From assembly GCA_029945375.1 (NCBI GenBank), contig CM057060.1:3162001-3226000 (forward strand): a DNA stretch of 64,000 nt. The letters run 5' to 3'. Below the pieces are notes generated by a model that saw nothing but the letters and a program-made list of their open reading frames with translations, made no database searches and was not told where the DNA came from. Shown here in pieces: positions 47,976 through 64,000 of this stretch. Source of the DNA: Agaricus subrufescens (taxonomy: Eukaryota; Basidiomycota; Agaricomycetes; Agaricales; Agaricaceae). A program made the position numbers and the translations under genes. Each line of letters opens with the position of its first letter. Positions within the stretch are counted from its first letter, which is position 1.

Positions 47976-48673
47976 TGATTCCCGATTAGCCGACTTCTCT
48001 AATTGCTTTCCTCGACTGTGTCTGCAACACCTCAACCAGCCGATATTAATGGTCGGCTTTTGATAGATTCTACTGTACATTATACTCTCTCTATAACGGC
48101 AAATACTTTGGTGTCGCAGATGTGGTAGTGGCAGTCGGTATCCTTAGGATACTTCATAATTCAGATCTGAGAGTTTGTTTAGGCAGCATGTAGCATCGCA
48201 TGCTAGAGTGATATGCGGGATGCAGGTAGGGACTTGGAACCCAAGCGAGACACGAGCGATGGAGGAGAGAAGCGCGTTTTTACAATATGACACCTTAACT
48301 CTGGCAGATTCAATAAGAAGACGGTAAAGCAGAAAAGTTGCTTTCCAAGTCAGCATTACCGCTGAACTATGGAACTGAGAGCTTGGTGGCTCTGTTGACG
48401 GGGAATAATATGTCAGTCACGCCGGTTGACTGCCTCAGTTTCGAACTCAATGACGCCACCATTAATCATTTGGCATTCACGTGCGTGAACGCGTAAAGCC
48501 TACACCGTCGTGTCTGCAATCACACCCATTAATCATAACATCCCCAGGCATTCATATGCACCAAATAACTTCAGTGGAAGTGTGGAATCAGGACGAGCGT
48601 CTATTCTTAACCAAGATTTTGATGAATCTGTCACAACAAATAAATTGAACAGCGCGTCAACGTCGCTGGGAAG
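47976..48673. other. Intergenic between the two NACHT genes
   Basis: About 0.7 kb. An open plus frame at 48510-48673 runs directly into the modelled start of copy B but lacks an ATG upstream, so an additional 5' exon for copy B is possible. Confidence 0.45.
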
Positions 48674-51600
48674 ATGGGTAAACCATATTGGTTCGGTGAA
48701 GATGCGGCTGCTTCCTCTTCCACCAATCAACCAATGCCGGACTCTCCTGTATTTCCTCTAGGAGTCATCGAGAGCGATGCTTCTGGCCGTTGTCCGCATG
48801 CATCTATACCGCTGGCTTCTCATATTGCACACGACGACGAAATTACGCGTGGCCCTTCATTGCAGATCGACGTTTCCAAAATTCACCACCTACAGGATCT
48901 CCTTCCATCAGTATGTAATCAAATCGCTTTTTGTCAGATCTTAATACTCATAAAAGTGGACTGTCTCTTAAACCAGAAGCTGGCATCTCACAGACCACAA
49001 CTAAACTCGGCAGGTCTCTTCTCACCAGTTTGGTCGGTCGTTTCTAATGTCTCCACAGCAACTTCCACAGCGACAACCCCAAGTTCCGACAAGCGTAGAG
49101 CAAACACAGAATCACAAATCTATACGTAGTACCGACGAGTTAAACACGTACCTGCTTCATGCGCACGAGACGCATTCAACCACATATCTGACAGTCAGTA
49201 CTGGCTGTTTCACGATTGTCGGGCTGGCTTTACTGATTTTATAGGAAATCTCTCATGAGAGGAGCCGTACACAAAACCAGCACAACACATCCATTGACAT
49301 CTCGTGTACGATACACGAGCAGGAGAGTTCTATGCTGAGGTCGACATGGAGTAATCCTCCTGACCCACAACTACATGCAAGATCATTGCCATCGGTGAGA
49401 ATAATATTCCTGCTCTGTGGTCATCTACGCACTCATTGTGAGCAACTGAATTTTGGTTATATACACCTAATTATCATGGAATCTTAGCCAATCTACAGTG
49501 GTCAGACGATAGAAAATCCTCCACTATCGCAAGCGATTGTTGATACACTCGCATCTCCCGAGCGAACACACATGGAGCAGAGCTCTCATTCGACACAGGA
49601 GGATGTTATGACTCTCGTACGTATCGCTACAATATCACCCCGGTTATTTCCGCCGATGCGAGACACGTCTTGTTCAGAATGGCAGCATCAGTTACGGCAT
49701 TACCGCACAGGCCTCTGATGCCACCGTCCCTGGCAGAGGACATATGGTGCGTATTTCAGTCAGATACATTTGAACGATCCCGATACTCGTGTGTAGGGGA
49801 AGCGCAGAGTCGACGATGGAATATCTACGAGTACTAGGCGCCTGTGCGGAGCTCAAGAGCAGCTAACAGTTCGACCTAAAGGTGGGTCTAACGTTGAAGC
49901 TCCTACTCGACATCTTTCTAGATTGTTGACAAGGTACTTGTATTTCTTTTAGGGGAGATACCGAATACACGCGAACAACTTACTAAGACAGCTTCCGGGG
50001 GTGCCTCCTCGTATGGATTAGGTAAGACTCAGACTCTTGATATTGCAACATACCACTGATTCCCGTATCTGAAGGCTTATCCAGGGATAATAGTTCTTTC
50101 CAAACTGACGTAGCTCATGGACCTGGTTCTACCCAAGGTATAAGGCGTCCAGATGGGTGAAAATACGTGGACTCAATTTGGCTAGGTTTGCGTCGTGAAT
50201 CAACAAATGGCTTCTTTTCAAACTCGAGCAATTTCGTGCTTCAACAGCCAACTATGATCGATAACAGCCACCATAACTATATTCAGAACAAGGGGCCGAA
50301 TGAAAGTAGGGATAGACACTCTCCAGATTCATCTTTGCCTGCAGCTGAATGGTACAACAGCGTTACTCTGGCTTAAAGACTACATTATGACCGGCGCAGA
50401 ATTTGACTCATCTGAGCGCGATCCGCCTCCTCGTTGCCATCCAAATACCCGAACATCCATTATCGAGAGAACAAATAACTGGATCAAAGATCCTCATCGA
50501 GAGAAGAATTTGCTATGGGTACGGGGCGCCGCAGGTGTCGGTAAATCCGCTATAGTCCAAACCGTTTTGGAGAGCTTGCCCGAGGAACTGCTGGGCGGCA
50601 GCATATTCTTCTCTAGGCCGCGTGGACGAAACAACCCCATCCAACTCTTCCCTTCCATCGCTTACCAACTCGCTGTTCGGGACATATCTTACAGAGACTA
50701 CCTAACTGAAGTCATGCTCAAGGATCCTCGTTCGTTGACGAAGTCTATGAAGAAACAATTCCACATCCTCTTTGAGGAGCCATTTGCGGATAGAAAACTG
50801 AGAGACGGAAAGAACGTTTTAGTTATTGCCGTTGATGGTCTAGACGAATGCGGAGGGTCCGACCAGGGGGCACCCGACCGTGTTCCACCTCGTGGGCAAA
50901 CAAACGAATCTGCACAATGCGCGATCGTGCAGCTCATTACCAATTTCATCCTTCAATACCCTTCTATTCCCCTCATCTGGATCATAGCCAGTCGCCCCGA
51001 GAAATATCTGCAGGTGAAATTTTACACCGAGGATGTTTCGCAGAGTTTTCTGGAGGAGAATATCCCTGTCGACTCGACAGAGGCGTGCAAAGATGTTGAA
51101 GTATTCTTGAACGCTGAATTCACGCGGATTCGAGAAAACTACCCTGATCTTATTACCCAGTCACCGTGGCCTAGTAGCAAGGACTTTTCTTTGATTAGCA
51201 GCAAAGCTTCAGGCTTATTTATCTTTGCCGAAGTAGTGATCCGCTTCGTTGAGGATCCGAACCCAATACGGCAGCTGCGGGAAGTCTTAGCGACGATATC
51301 CAAAGTATCTACCACAAAATCAAAGGAAAACCCACTTGCCGTTTTGGATGCCATGTATGCTGAAATTTTTTCGAAGCTTCCTCCCGATCTTTTGGAGCCC
51401 GCAAAAAAGATTATTGGCAATATTGCCCTGCTTGATGACAATAGTGTCAAAAGGTCTGTTGCCTGCCTTTGTTTGATATGCAATGTGTTGGATATTCCAA
51501 AAGACATTGCTCTCACTGCGCTACGTCCTCTTCACTCTGTTTTGTATTTTCCAGAGGTGCATGATCTAGGAGCTACTCGACCTCGATTTTATCACGCTTC

Positions 51601-52443
51601 TTTTCGCGACTTTCTTGAAGATGAATCTCGGTCACATGGACTCTCAGTGAAGAAGTACGAGGTATGCGATGAACTATTCGAGGGGTTGTCAAAGTTGGCT
51701 CGAAATGAGCTGCCTCATAGTAAGGACTCGGATCCTTGGGCTGTGTTAACCAAAAACACTGATGCAGCAATTATAGATGATTCATTGCCATGGCCCGGCA
51801 AGAAGAGCTTGAGGAAGCTCCGTGAAACTTTTCAAAGTCTGAATGAAGGCATACCGAACGAAATTGCATTATCTTCTTCAATCAATCTTTTTGGCGTTTC
51901 TCTTCCTATTTCGGAAGGTCTACCCTTGGCTTTTTGGCAAGATTATGATTTTGCTAGGGCCATTAGGAAAGACTCTTATATTGGATATAAAATGCGTCAT
52001 CTGGAGGTGTGTTGACACCCGTATATGTCAACAAGCTGTTTTATTTCTAATTTTGCGTTCTAGGGGGAGAGAATCAGAACTCTCAAGCACAACGGAATTT
52101 TGTTTCACAAAACTCTTCAGTCTTTGGGTATTGACCACAAGACTATTTCAAAATGTCAAATCCAAGTTTCCGGTAGTGGATACTTCATTATTTTAAACGA
52201 GGTAGGATCTCTTCGGTACCACGTTAAAGGGAACGTCACTTACTATTTTCGCAGGAGCTAAAGTCTGATTTGAAAGAAGATACTCTAGAAGTACAAACAT
52301 CAGTTTGTCACTGGGTCGAGGCCGCACCGAAGCGGATGGTGCGGGTGTGGGGACGCGATAAATTCAGGCGTTGTGTGGTGATCAAGACTTCTGAGATCTG
52401 TGACAGGGAAACATATGGATCAGTCGTATTTATTGGCTTTTAG
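48674..52443 (+). CDS. NACHT-domain NTPase (NLR-like), tandem copy B
   Basis: Twelve exons modelled: 48674-48910, 48977-49125, 49262-49394, 49488-49616, 49678-49746, 49797-49881, 49953-50021, 50075-50137, 50186-50305, 50361-52006, 52064-52201, 52255-52443; about 1008 aa. Residues 1-350 are low-complexity on many short exons and align only loosely with copy A until GFFSNSSNFVLQQP. The NACHT core starts near residue 361 (MTGAEFDSSERDPPPRCHP): Walker A GAAGVGKS at 407-414, Walker B LVIAVDGLDE at 505-514, WIIASRPE, FYHASFRDFLEDESRS. The conserved C-terminal tail includes LQSLGIDHKTISK (SLGITHDAVSK in copy A) and ends VVFIGF-stop. No repeat domain follows. Intron phases around the core equal those of copy A, so the two are tandem duplicates. 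Least certain: the start codon and the 136-nt intron 49126-49261, which could hide a small exon. Function in self/non-self response is inference. Confidence 0.78.
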
Positions 52444-53687
52444 ATCAGGCATCAGAGGAAAAAAAAAAACGTTTCTTGCGGTATTGGCTATATTTAACGC
52501 AGCGCTGAAAGTGAAGGAGCACTACGATAAGATAATATTATTGGAAAATGTGATGCAATCTTTTCTTTTCAACCGAACATGTACGCAGTATCGCAGCAAC
52601 CGGTTCCCAAAGTTTTTATTACACTGAGTTTCAAAAGAACCCTATTACAATTACAAAAGCCGGTAAATCATGATGCAGATCATCCGAGCTCATTCCTCAC
52701 ATGCGGTTCACTCATGAATTGTACCCTTCTCTCTTTTTCTACCATAATGTTCGGTCATACATACATAATTAAAAGAGAAAGAAAACAAAGAAAAAACGTG
52801 ACTTTAATTGCTTCACACGACCCTGATCCAGTCCCACCACGCCTCTTCCCTTCTTCCAATCAATCCTCGAAAGTAAACAAACAACAAGTAAAAATTTTCG
52901 TTAATTTATTTTAATCTGAAACCCATCAACGTAATCTCAACCCCGGGAGAAGGAGAACCGCATCAGATTAACACTACAAGATCTTCCGGGGACCACTGAC
53001 CGAGCAAGAAAAAAAAAAAACTTTCTTCACCACATCAAAAAAGCAGTTGTGTACAACCGAAGAACGATCAACATTGACACTACTCGGGTGCCTCAAAATG
53101 TTTCTCGTGTGCTTTATCTCATGTCTATCCAGATCTAACCCACAAAACCGGTGCAGATCGAGAATCATCAGCCGTTATTACATTATTTAGATCTCATCGC
53201 CAAGTGTCAAATTTTGTTCGTGTTCATCCTAACAAACCTTGACTCAGCATCGAATCTGAAATTATGTGTGAACCCGAAAATTTTTTGATCAGAAGGAAGA
53301 AATATAGAGGTTGTATTTATAACTTTTGAGCATCATATATACGAACAAGAGCACAATGAGGTAGGAAAAGGTCACATTTTCTTTGAAAAAAAAAAACGAA
53401 AGAAGGGAAGAATCAACACAAAAAAAGAGGGACATTTTTACAAAGAAAACAATTAAAGTAAGAGGGTATGGAAGGAGCGGATATGATGTTAGGACAAGAG
53501 TAGATAGTATATATCATCGGTGAGCAACTAAAAAGTCCAATTTTGGTAACAAACAATCCCATTAACCCGAAGCAAAAAAAAAAAAGGGTAATTTTAAACT
53601 TGGTTCAAAGGAAAGATATACAAGAGACTAGAACACGACAATAAAAAAAAAAGAGAACAGATCAAAAAGCAGTGGACAGTGGCTCAA
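52444..53687. other. Intergenic between convergent NACHT copy B and the C2H2 gene
   Basis: About 1.2 kb, AT-rich with many A-runs of 8-14 nt and no recognisable gene. It should hold both 3' UTRs. Confidence 0.55.
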
Positions 53688-55656
53688 TTATACTCTCAAT
53701 CCAAGAGCAGGGGAGGTGTGCTGTGAAGGGCGTGAGAATCGAATTTGATCATGTTGGGTACTGGTGTCGTCGGCAAGGGGTGTTCTGCGAGATATCGAGC
53801 TTGCTGCATCTGCTCCAGATAACGGGGATCGAGGGGAGAAAGGGGAGGTTGATGACCGAGGGCTGACATAGGAGGCTGGTGGTGACGATGAAAATGGTGG
53901 GGAGTATGCAAAGGTTGAGACAGTACCACCGAATCCTGATTGTCCCGATCGGTAGGGTAATATTGACGAGGGTGATGGTATATGGCGGCGTAAGGTTGCA
54001 GATACTCTGTCTGTTCCGGAAAATTCCTCCTGGCCGATGCCACTGCTGCTGCCATTTCCACGTGCAACTGTTGTTGTTGGTGAGTATTGCGCAGATGATC
54101 GGGGTTGTATTGGGGAAGGGGTGAGGGTTGGGGAGGGGCGATCGACAAGTGCGAGCGCTGACGCTGAAGAGACAAGTCCTGAAGTGGTTGGACGCGACTC
54201 TGCTGCTCTGTTTGAGGATAGTAATACCCCTGCATCGTCATTGCAGAGTTCCATGACTGAGAGTCTGCGGGACTGAGGTCGTGACTCTGAACCGTATTCG
54301 TACTCGAAGGCGGAGTCACGCGATGTTGCTGTTGCATCATCGTATGGACCATCTGCTCCTGCGAAAGGTCGTTTACGAGGGTTGATGGCGGTCGATGGGG
54401 ATGAGATGGTGGAGGTTGCTGCTGGGGGAGGGTCGACGCTGGGTGGGGAGAAGAAAAATGGCGAGGAATCGTTTCCGCCCGGGGATGGTGGCTCGGTATC
54501 GCAGGAGGTTGAGGAGAAGGGTCCCAGGATGGGGTTTGCTGGGCGGCCAGAGGGCTGTATGGATAGTTCGGGCCTAGAGAAGCCCAATCCAGCTCCTCCT
54601 GTGAAAGAGGATTTTGCTGAGAAGAGAGATGCTGAGGCGGGAGCGGTGCCTGGACGTGTTGCGGTCGTGGGTCGTCTGAGGGTAAGTGAGCCTGGTAGTA
54701 GTACGCTGTTGCCTCCGGACTGTCCGTGTGATGAGCCTGGTGGGGCGGGGAATGACTGGACGTGCTGCTGGGAGGCAGCGGAGAGTGATGCGGAGACGAC
54801 CGCAGCGAGGGGTGGGAGGGATCGAGAATTTGGATCTGTAATTCCCCCTGATGTGGGTGGGCGGCTGACACTAGTTCTGGGGCGGGCATCCCGCTCTGGG
54901 TGATCGGCGAGACCGAAGCTGAGTGAGGCGGAGAAGGGGAGAAAGGACTGGCCGGGGGCTGCGGCGGCAGCTGGAGATGAAGAGGTTGCTGGGGGGCCAA
55001 GAAAGGACTGGCTGGAGTCACGAAAGGAATGGTTGTTGGATTTGGAGTCTGCGTGCTGCCAGGAGGACTGCTGATGGTATAGAAAGGTATCGTGGTCACC
55101 CTCGTAGCCGGTGCTTGTGCCGGGGCGCTGGTGCAGAGGAATCGAGAGGTCCTCCTGCTTGACCAGGCCGGCGGTGGACGGGACGCCGTTGGGGGCACCG
55201 CCAGGGTTGTTGTGCCTGCGACCGCCCCTAGCCGAGGCGAGCTTGTTGGCGGCGGCCATGGAGGCATGGAGCGAGGTGAGATCCCGCATCATGCGCTCGT
55301 TCTGGTCCTGTTTGTCAGCGTGGACGGTCTGCGCGTGTTGACGCAGGTTGTCGAGACGCGAAAATTGCTTGCCACAGTGGCAGGTAAAGGGGCGTTCGCC
55401 GGTGTGTTTCCTAGGCGCGGGACGGTGAGGACCCGGGGGGGCGGGGGCGGCGGGGGCGGGCGTACCTGATATGGCGGGCGAGGTGCTCGCTCCTGGAAAA
55501 GACCATGCGACACTCGCCGTAGCCCCTGCACTGGAAGGTCTTTGCGGGGGCGGGGCGGTAGCGCTTAGGGCCGGACTGGGGCTGCTGGCCCTGGAGGACG
55601 GGGGAGGCGACGGCGACGGCGGCCATGTCGAGCGCAAGGTCTGGAGGGTGTGCCAT
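53688..55656 (-). CDS. C2H2 zinc-finger transcription factor (two tandem fingers)
   Basis: Two exons: 55466-55656 and 53688-55410 (intron 55411-55465, inside the linker after finger 1); 637 aa. Finger 1 has Cys43, Cys49, His58, His62 ([19 protein letters not shown]). Finger 2 has Cys74, Cys76, His89, His94 ([18 protein letters not shown]), joined by the canonical RKHTGERP linker. A basic block [15 protein letters not shown] follows. The rest is Ser/Pro/Ala-rich and disordered with islands conserved in Agaricomycete relatives ([49 protein letters not shown]). Presumed nuclear DNA-binding regulator; target genes unknown. The frame was chosen by finger continuity and these islands; an alternative frame is also open for 523 codons over the same DNA. 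No TATA is obvious; upstream space is large (over 2 kb). Confidence 0.85.
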
Positions 55657-57880
55657 TGGGGGGAGGAAGCAGGGGGCGAGTTATAAGCCGTGCCTGGCCA
55701 GCCAATCCTGGGATCACCACTTTGAATCTCAGCCGCAATCTCGTCCCAGGAACACCGTCGGAGTCCCAATTCCCAGCTGCCCCCGCGCGCTCCTCCTCCC
55801 GGTGGCGCTGCACAGGCACGCCTGCCCGGGCCTCGGTGCCTCTGCCCCGCCACCGCACCCGTCAGCCCCCCGCTGCGAGGCCTGGGATTCCACGGGGGGG
55901 AATCCTGGCAGGGTTCGCTGATCCGTGCACCAGCCCGCGATCGCACGGCCAGTCCACTCTCTATCACCCCCCCTCATGTCAGATGTCACCTGTCTGGCAT
56001 TCCAGGCTACGGTTGGGCATCCGGTCGGTAATTATAATTGCTCCTGTTTACGCAAAGACGTGTACCGCCTTCTTTCGATCGTCCTCGTTGTTTGAGCCTA
56101 GGCCGTTTTCTGATGCTCCATCACCTCTTATCGTCCCGCCAGGCCAATAGTGCATACGGAGTTATTCATCACACAAATCATCAAAACAAATAGCTCATTC
56201 CCATGATTCTTCATTTATACACTTCCCAAAGGAGAACCCGCTTGTCATGATCTGTCAACTACACACTCATGAATTGTATAGCCGATAACTCAGAGAAGTG
56301 CCAACCGCGCGCCCCGAAAAAAAAAAGCTTGTGTTCATGCAAAACTTCACTCCTCCCCCCTCAAACTCATAACCCTCCCCCCCGGTCCTCCGGACTTAAA
56401 ACCCAGTCCAATGACTAAACTCCACTCCTCCCCCCGCACGAATAAGAAAAAGGGGGGAAATGGGATCAAATCGTTTCGGCTACAGTTGTCCATCTGACTG
56501 ATCCGGGGAGATTAAAAGGCCCTTAACCAATGATGGCAGCGAAAAAAAAGAAAGAACGAAAAATCAAATTTTAATCTTGTTCTCGTATTCCTGTACGTCT
56601 ATGCGTGTGCGTGTGTTATCTCACACACATGATACGAGATACTACACAGACCTGTCAAATGATGGATCTTCTACTTCTTCTTCCCTCCGTCGACAGCGGC
56701 GGCGCTAACCTTTGTACATATTTTCCTTTTCCTCGCCTCTCTCTTCCGCTCTCTCCCGTGTATGTATATATGTAACGTATCAAATTAAACCACAATTTTT
56801 CCTTTTCTTTTTTGCCGGTAATATATATGCACTAAGCATCTCCGAGATCACTCGGTTCCTGAAACCCCAAAACACCGGGGATAAAAAAGAAAAACTAAAC
56901 TCATCATTACTCTAAAGTACATAGCATTTCCATCCTTCACGTCAGTCAACTCAACCAAGGCACCAACACACATCCCTTGACGGAAGCGCGCTGTCAAAAA
57001 AAAAGACCCCCCCACTTATAGACCTTTTCTATCCTCGACATTTCTTCGGTGCCTGCATGATCAAAATACAATAACCATATTCACAATGACAAAGTTTTGT
57101 ATTCCAGGCAAGAAAGACGGCCGAAACGTCAATCGTCAGCCCCCGAATGTATCACAAGATAGCTATCTCTTTCTTGGCCGGATGAAGATAACCCGGCTCG
57201 CAATCAACTGAAAAACCAATCATGCACACTTGTCGAACATTCCCATCCCAAATCCCCTCAATCTCTCTCCCTTCCCCCCCGCCTCCGCCCCTCCCCACCA
57301 CCACATTCCCAAATTAAAAAAAGCAGTGCTCCTTACGTATATCACTCCCAAGTTGCCTGATTTTCATAACCCCAAACAAAAACTCTTTGATCGGACAACC
57401 CAAAACAAAGAATGAAAAGGGAGGGATGGATTTGTATGACATGAGAACAAAACGAAACCACACATCGCGTGTACAATACATCCGACATTGTCGAAAGGGA
57501 AGGAACAGTCAAACACTCTTTTCTGTACCCCTTCTTTTGATTGATGTGGCTCCCGGGTTTTTGATCAACAGATATGTAAAGATCTGACGGCAATAGAGTA
57601 ATCCAGGATTTCCCATAAAACCAACTGTGGGACTGATGGATTCAGCAATCCCAAAACCTGAGGCCGGAGGGGCGAGTAAGAAAAACATGCAAAGAAGCCC
57701 CTCCCCCCGGCCAAGGATACACCGTACACTAGACTAAGAATAGCACAACAAAACGAACATACATGAGAACAAGTACAACAGAGAGATCTACGTGCGAAAA
57801 AGCATCCAAATACATAACAGAAAGCAGTGATCGAATAAATTACTGTAATAAAAGTCATACCGGGACGTGTACGACATCAT
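55657..57880. other. Upstream region of the C2H2 gene / 3' region of the next minus-strand gene
   Basis: About 2.2 kb without a supported gene. Plus-strand frames over 55625-56150 are GC-rich shadows. Pyrimidine-rich tracts (near 56340-56450 and 57240-57300) may lie in long UTRs. Confidence 0.5.
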
Positions 57881-62091
<4,211 letters not shown>

Positions 62092-62803
62092 GATGTTTAT
62101 CTTCTTATCCTTTCTCTCTGTCCATGATTTCAGATGCTTGATCTTTCAACCAAGGTGGTGCTTGCATGTTATACCCTCTTATTTTTTCTACCCATCTTTT
62201 TACTCAACATGACGTTCCTCTCTTTGCCCAACCCACACATTCTTTGGGTACCATACCCTGTCCCGCACTCATTACTCACGCACGCCCTCAGCTTGAACTT
62301 CACTTCCTAAGGTCTATTCCAAGATATATCCCTCTCCCTGTACTACCCCGATCTTCGTACGCTAACCTCTTTTTTACAAGCTTTCTTCACTGTTGTTTTT
62401 TTTCTACCTTGTTGACTTGAAGCGAGTTAGTAGTAGTAGGGAACGTAGTTGAATATTCTAGTGTTGTTCTCTCCTCCCTCTCCTCTTCCTCCTGTGTATC
62501 TTCTTAGAGCTAGCTCGGAATCTCCTTTCTTTTTTCTTCCTTTTCTTTTTTTACGTTAATAGGATGTCGTGTAGAAAAATGTATAAGCATTGCTTTGTAA
62601 ACAAAAAAACAAAATTCTTATGTGTTTTCCCTATTTTTGTTTTAAGTTTTATCAATTGCTTGGGAGGGCGCCAGGCGGGTCTATTATATAGATTTCGGAT
62701 CAAAAAAGATGTAATATGAAAGAAGCTGTGCATAATAAATGATAAATAATAATAGTTCAAGCCCCGGAAAGCAAAAAAAAAAAAAAGTTGTTGATAAATA
62801 CAT
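62092..62803. other. Intergenic between convergent SRPK and right-edge gene
   Basis: About 0.7 kb, T/A-rich, probably 3' UTRs; an A-run lies near 62773-62786. Confidence 0.55.
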
Positions 62804-64000
62804 TCATGGGGATTGCCAAAAGGTGTCGATTCTTCCATTAGGCTGCTTGACCCAAGTTACCCATCGGGGTGCTGGCATAGCCCAATACCATACTTTGAGT
62901 GTTTGGAGATTGGGGATTGAGGTAAAAGTGGTTTGGGAGAGGAGTTCGGCTTCGTGTTTGGATTGGAGTTCTTTGGTTCCGCCGCGTTTGGAGCGGAAGG
63001 GGTCTTTGATTTGGATGCCGATTGTGAGAGTTTGTAGGCTTGTTGGGAATTGTGTGTGAGAAGAGGAGGAGGAGCAGGTTAGGCGGTTGATGAATTGCTC
63101 GGGTCGGAAACAACGAGCGTAGTAGTGCGGATCAGAATTGATGCCTAGGTGAGTTAAACCGGATGTAGCCTTTGTAATCTGTTCAAGTAGACCTTCAGGA
63201 CCGAACTGGAATAAGGCGGGGAAGTTGAGGGTTGTGACTGTTAAGGGGAGGAGGTTGAGGGTGTTGAAGATGGTTTCGGCTTCAGCGCAGGTTGGTAAGT
63301 TGATTTTGTCGTCAGTTTGGAGGGAGAACGTGCGGGAGAGGCAGATGGTTATAGTTTGGAGATTGCGTTTGTGGGATTCGGGTAGGAGTTGGTTGGAGAG
63401 GAAGAGACGGCGAGCGAATAGGAGTGGGCCGTTGAATGATTTGAGGTGTGGGAGGAATGAGAATGGGAACGGGGTATTGTAGTCCGGTATGTGGGGTAGA
63501 GCAGAGGAGATGCGTCCTTTGAGGGTGAGTGATTCGAGGTTTGGACAGAGAGAGAGGACCGGGATGAGGTGGTTGGAAGAGCATGATTCGATTGGAAATT
63601 CCAGGTCAGTCAATTGAGTGAATGGACGAGTGTAGTCGGCCATTTCTATCAGAGCTGTCTCTGCGTATTCTCTCCCGGCTATAAAGCATCTGAGATGCTC
63701 AGTTCGGAGAAATAATTCGGGATATCTCCGTCGGGGAGTGGCGTACTCCATAAAAGGCGAACTGTCCGTGAGTACAAGATCGCAGATAGGTATGTCCAAG
63801 TTTGTCTTTGTCAGTTCGGATGCAAAGATACAAGACTTCAACGCCAATGTGAACGGCGCAAGTTTCTGAAGTTTAACGAGGACGGATAAATTGATGTAAA
63901 CCGAAACGAACGTGAAACGACGTAAATTCGGGAATGAGGAAGCGATATCGGCGAATTCACCGAGAACGATGTCGGAGGCGGATTGAACCACTTTGGTGTG
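62804..64000 (-). CDS. Uncharacterised leucine-rich (F-box-like) protein, C-terminal part
   Basis: At least 398 codons, open to the right edge, so the N terminus is outside the window. There is no ATG near 63991; the frame simply continues past the edge. Leu-rich segments such as FPNLRRFTFVSVY, LCPNLESLTLKG, FLPHLKSFNGPL, LQTITICLS and IPNLQTLKVWYW resemble the irregular LRR region of basidiomycete F-box proteins, but the F-box itself would lie upstream and is not visible. The name is therefore provisional. It is convergent with SRPK. Confidence 0.65.
   Translation of the reverse strand, partial: HTKVVQSASDIVLGEFADIASSFPNLRRFTFVSVYINLSVLVKLQKLAPFTLALKSCIFASELTKTNLDIPICDLVLTDSSPFMEYATPRRRYPELFLRTEHLRCFIAGREYAETALIEMADYTRPFTQLTDLEFPIESCSSNHLIPVLSLCPNLESLTLKGRISSALPHIPDYNTPFPFSFLPHLKSFNGPLLFARRLFLSNQLLPESHKRNLQTITICLSRTFSLQTDDKINLPTCAEAETIFNTLNLLPLTVTTLNFPALFQFGPEGLLEQITKATSGLTHLGINSDPHYYARCFRPEQFINRLTCSSSSSHTQFPTSLQTLTIGIQIKDPFRSKRGGTKELQSKHEAELLSQTTFTSIPNLQTLKVWYWAMPAPRWVTWVKQPNGRIDTFWQSP

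Noticed and set aside
55650..56150. Plus-strand ORF upstream of the C2H2 gene
   Set aside because: No domain, overlaps the factor's start region, and composition is explained by GC-rich leader sequence.

Overview
The window looks like nuclear DNA of a filamentous basidiomycete, most probably an Agaricomycete. This is inferred from compact genes with many 44-67 nt GT-AG introns, a tandem family of aryl-alcohol-oxidase-like GMC oxidoreductases, NACHT NTPases of the mushroom type (motif set GxAGVGKS / LDGLDE / HASFRDFL), F-box proteins, and PAN1, RAD7 and SRPK genes of basidiomycete type. No species is claimed. There were no tools, so every exon model was built by hand from splice signals, codon phase and comparison between paralogs inside the window.

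Layout. 1-2786 (minus) is the 5' part of a PAN1-like endocytic scaffold gene, with two apparent one-base homopolymer insertions. It shares a 103-bp divergent promoter with an F-box gene (2890-4386, plus). About 10.4 kb without recognisable genes follows. Its first half (about 4.5-8.1 kb, outlier at 9.16 kb) carries a directional array of short degenerate repeats that I could not match to anything known.

14799-42768 is a cluster of five apparently intact, co-oriented GMC oxidoreductase genes (585-587 aa) and two 3'-end relics. A minus-strand RAD7 repair gene (19841-22138) sits between copies 1 and 2. All five intact copies have a predicted signal peptide, a TATA box 31-50 bp upstream of the ATG, the Rossmann FAD motif and the two catalytic histidines 44 residues apart. 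A 146-bp hairpin MITE lies between copies 4 and 5.

44718-52443 holds two tandem NACHT genes (about 903 and 1008 aa) with matching exon structure in their 3' parts. Their N-terminal regions are diverged and low-complexity, and no C-terminal repeat domain is seen.

53688-55656 (minus) is a two-finger C2H2 transcription factor. 57881-59370 (minus) is an unrecognised coiled-coil, Ser/Pro-rich protein, divergent from an SRPK-type SR-protein kinase (59672-62091, plus). The right edge (62804-64000, minus) is the C-terminal part of an uncharacterised leucine-rich, F-box-like protein.

The outer parts are therefore conserved housekeeping genes: endocytosis, nucleotide excision repair, splicing kinase and transcription factor. 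The middle is accessory: tandem secreted oxidases, NLR-like genes, relics, a MITE and gene-poor DNA.
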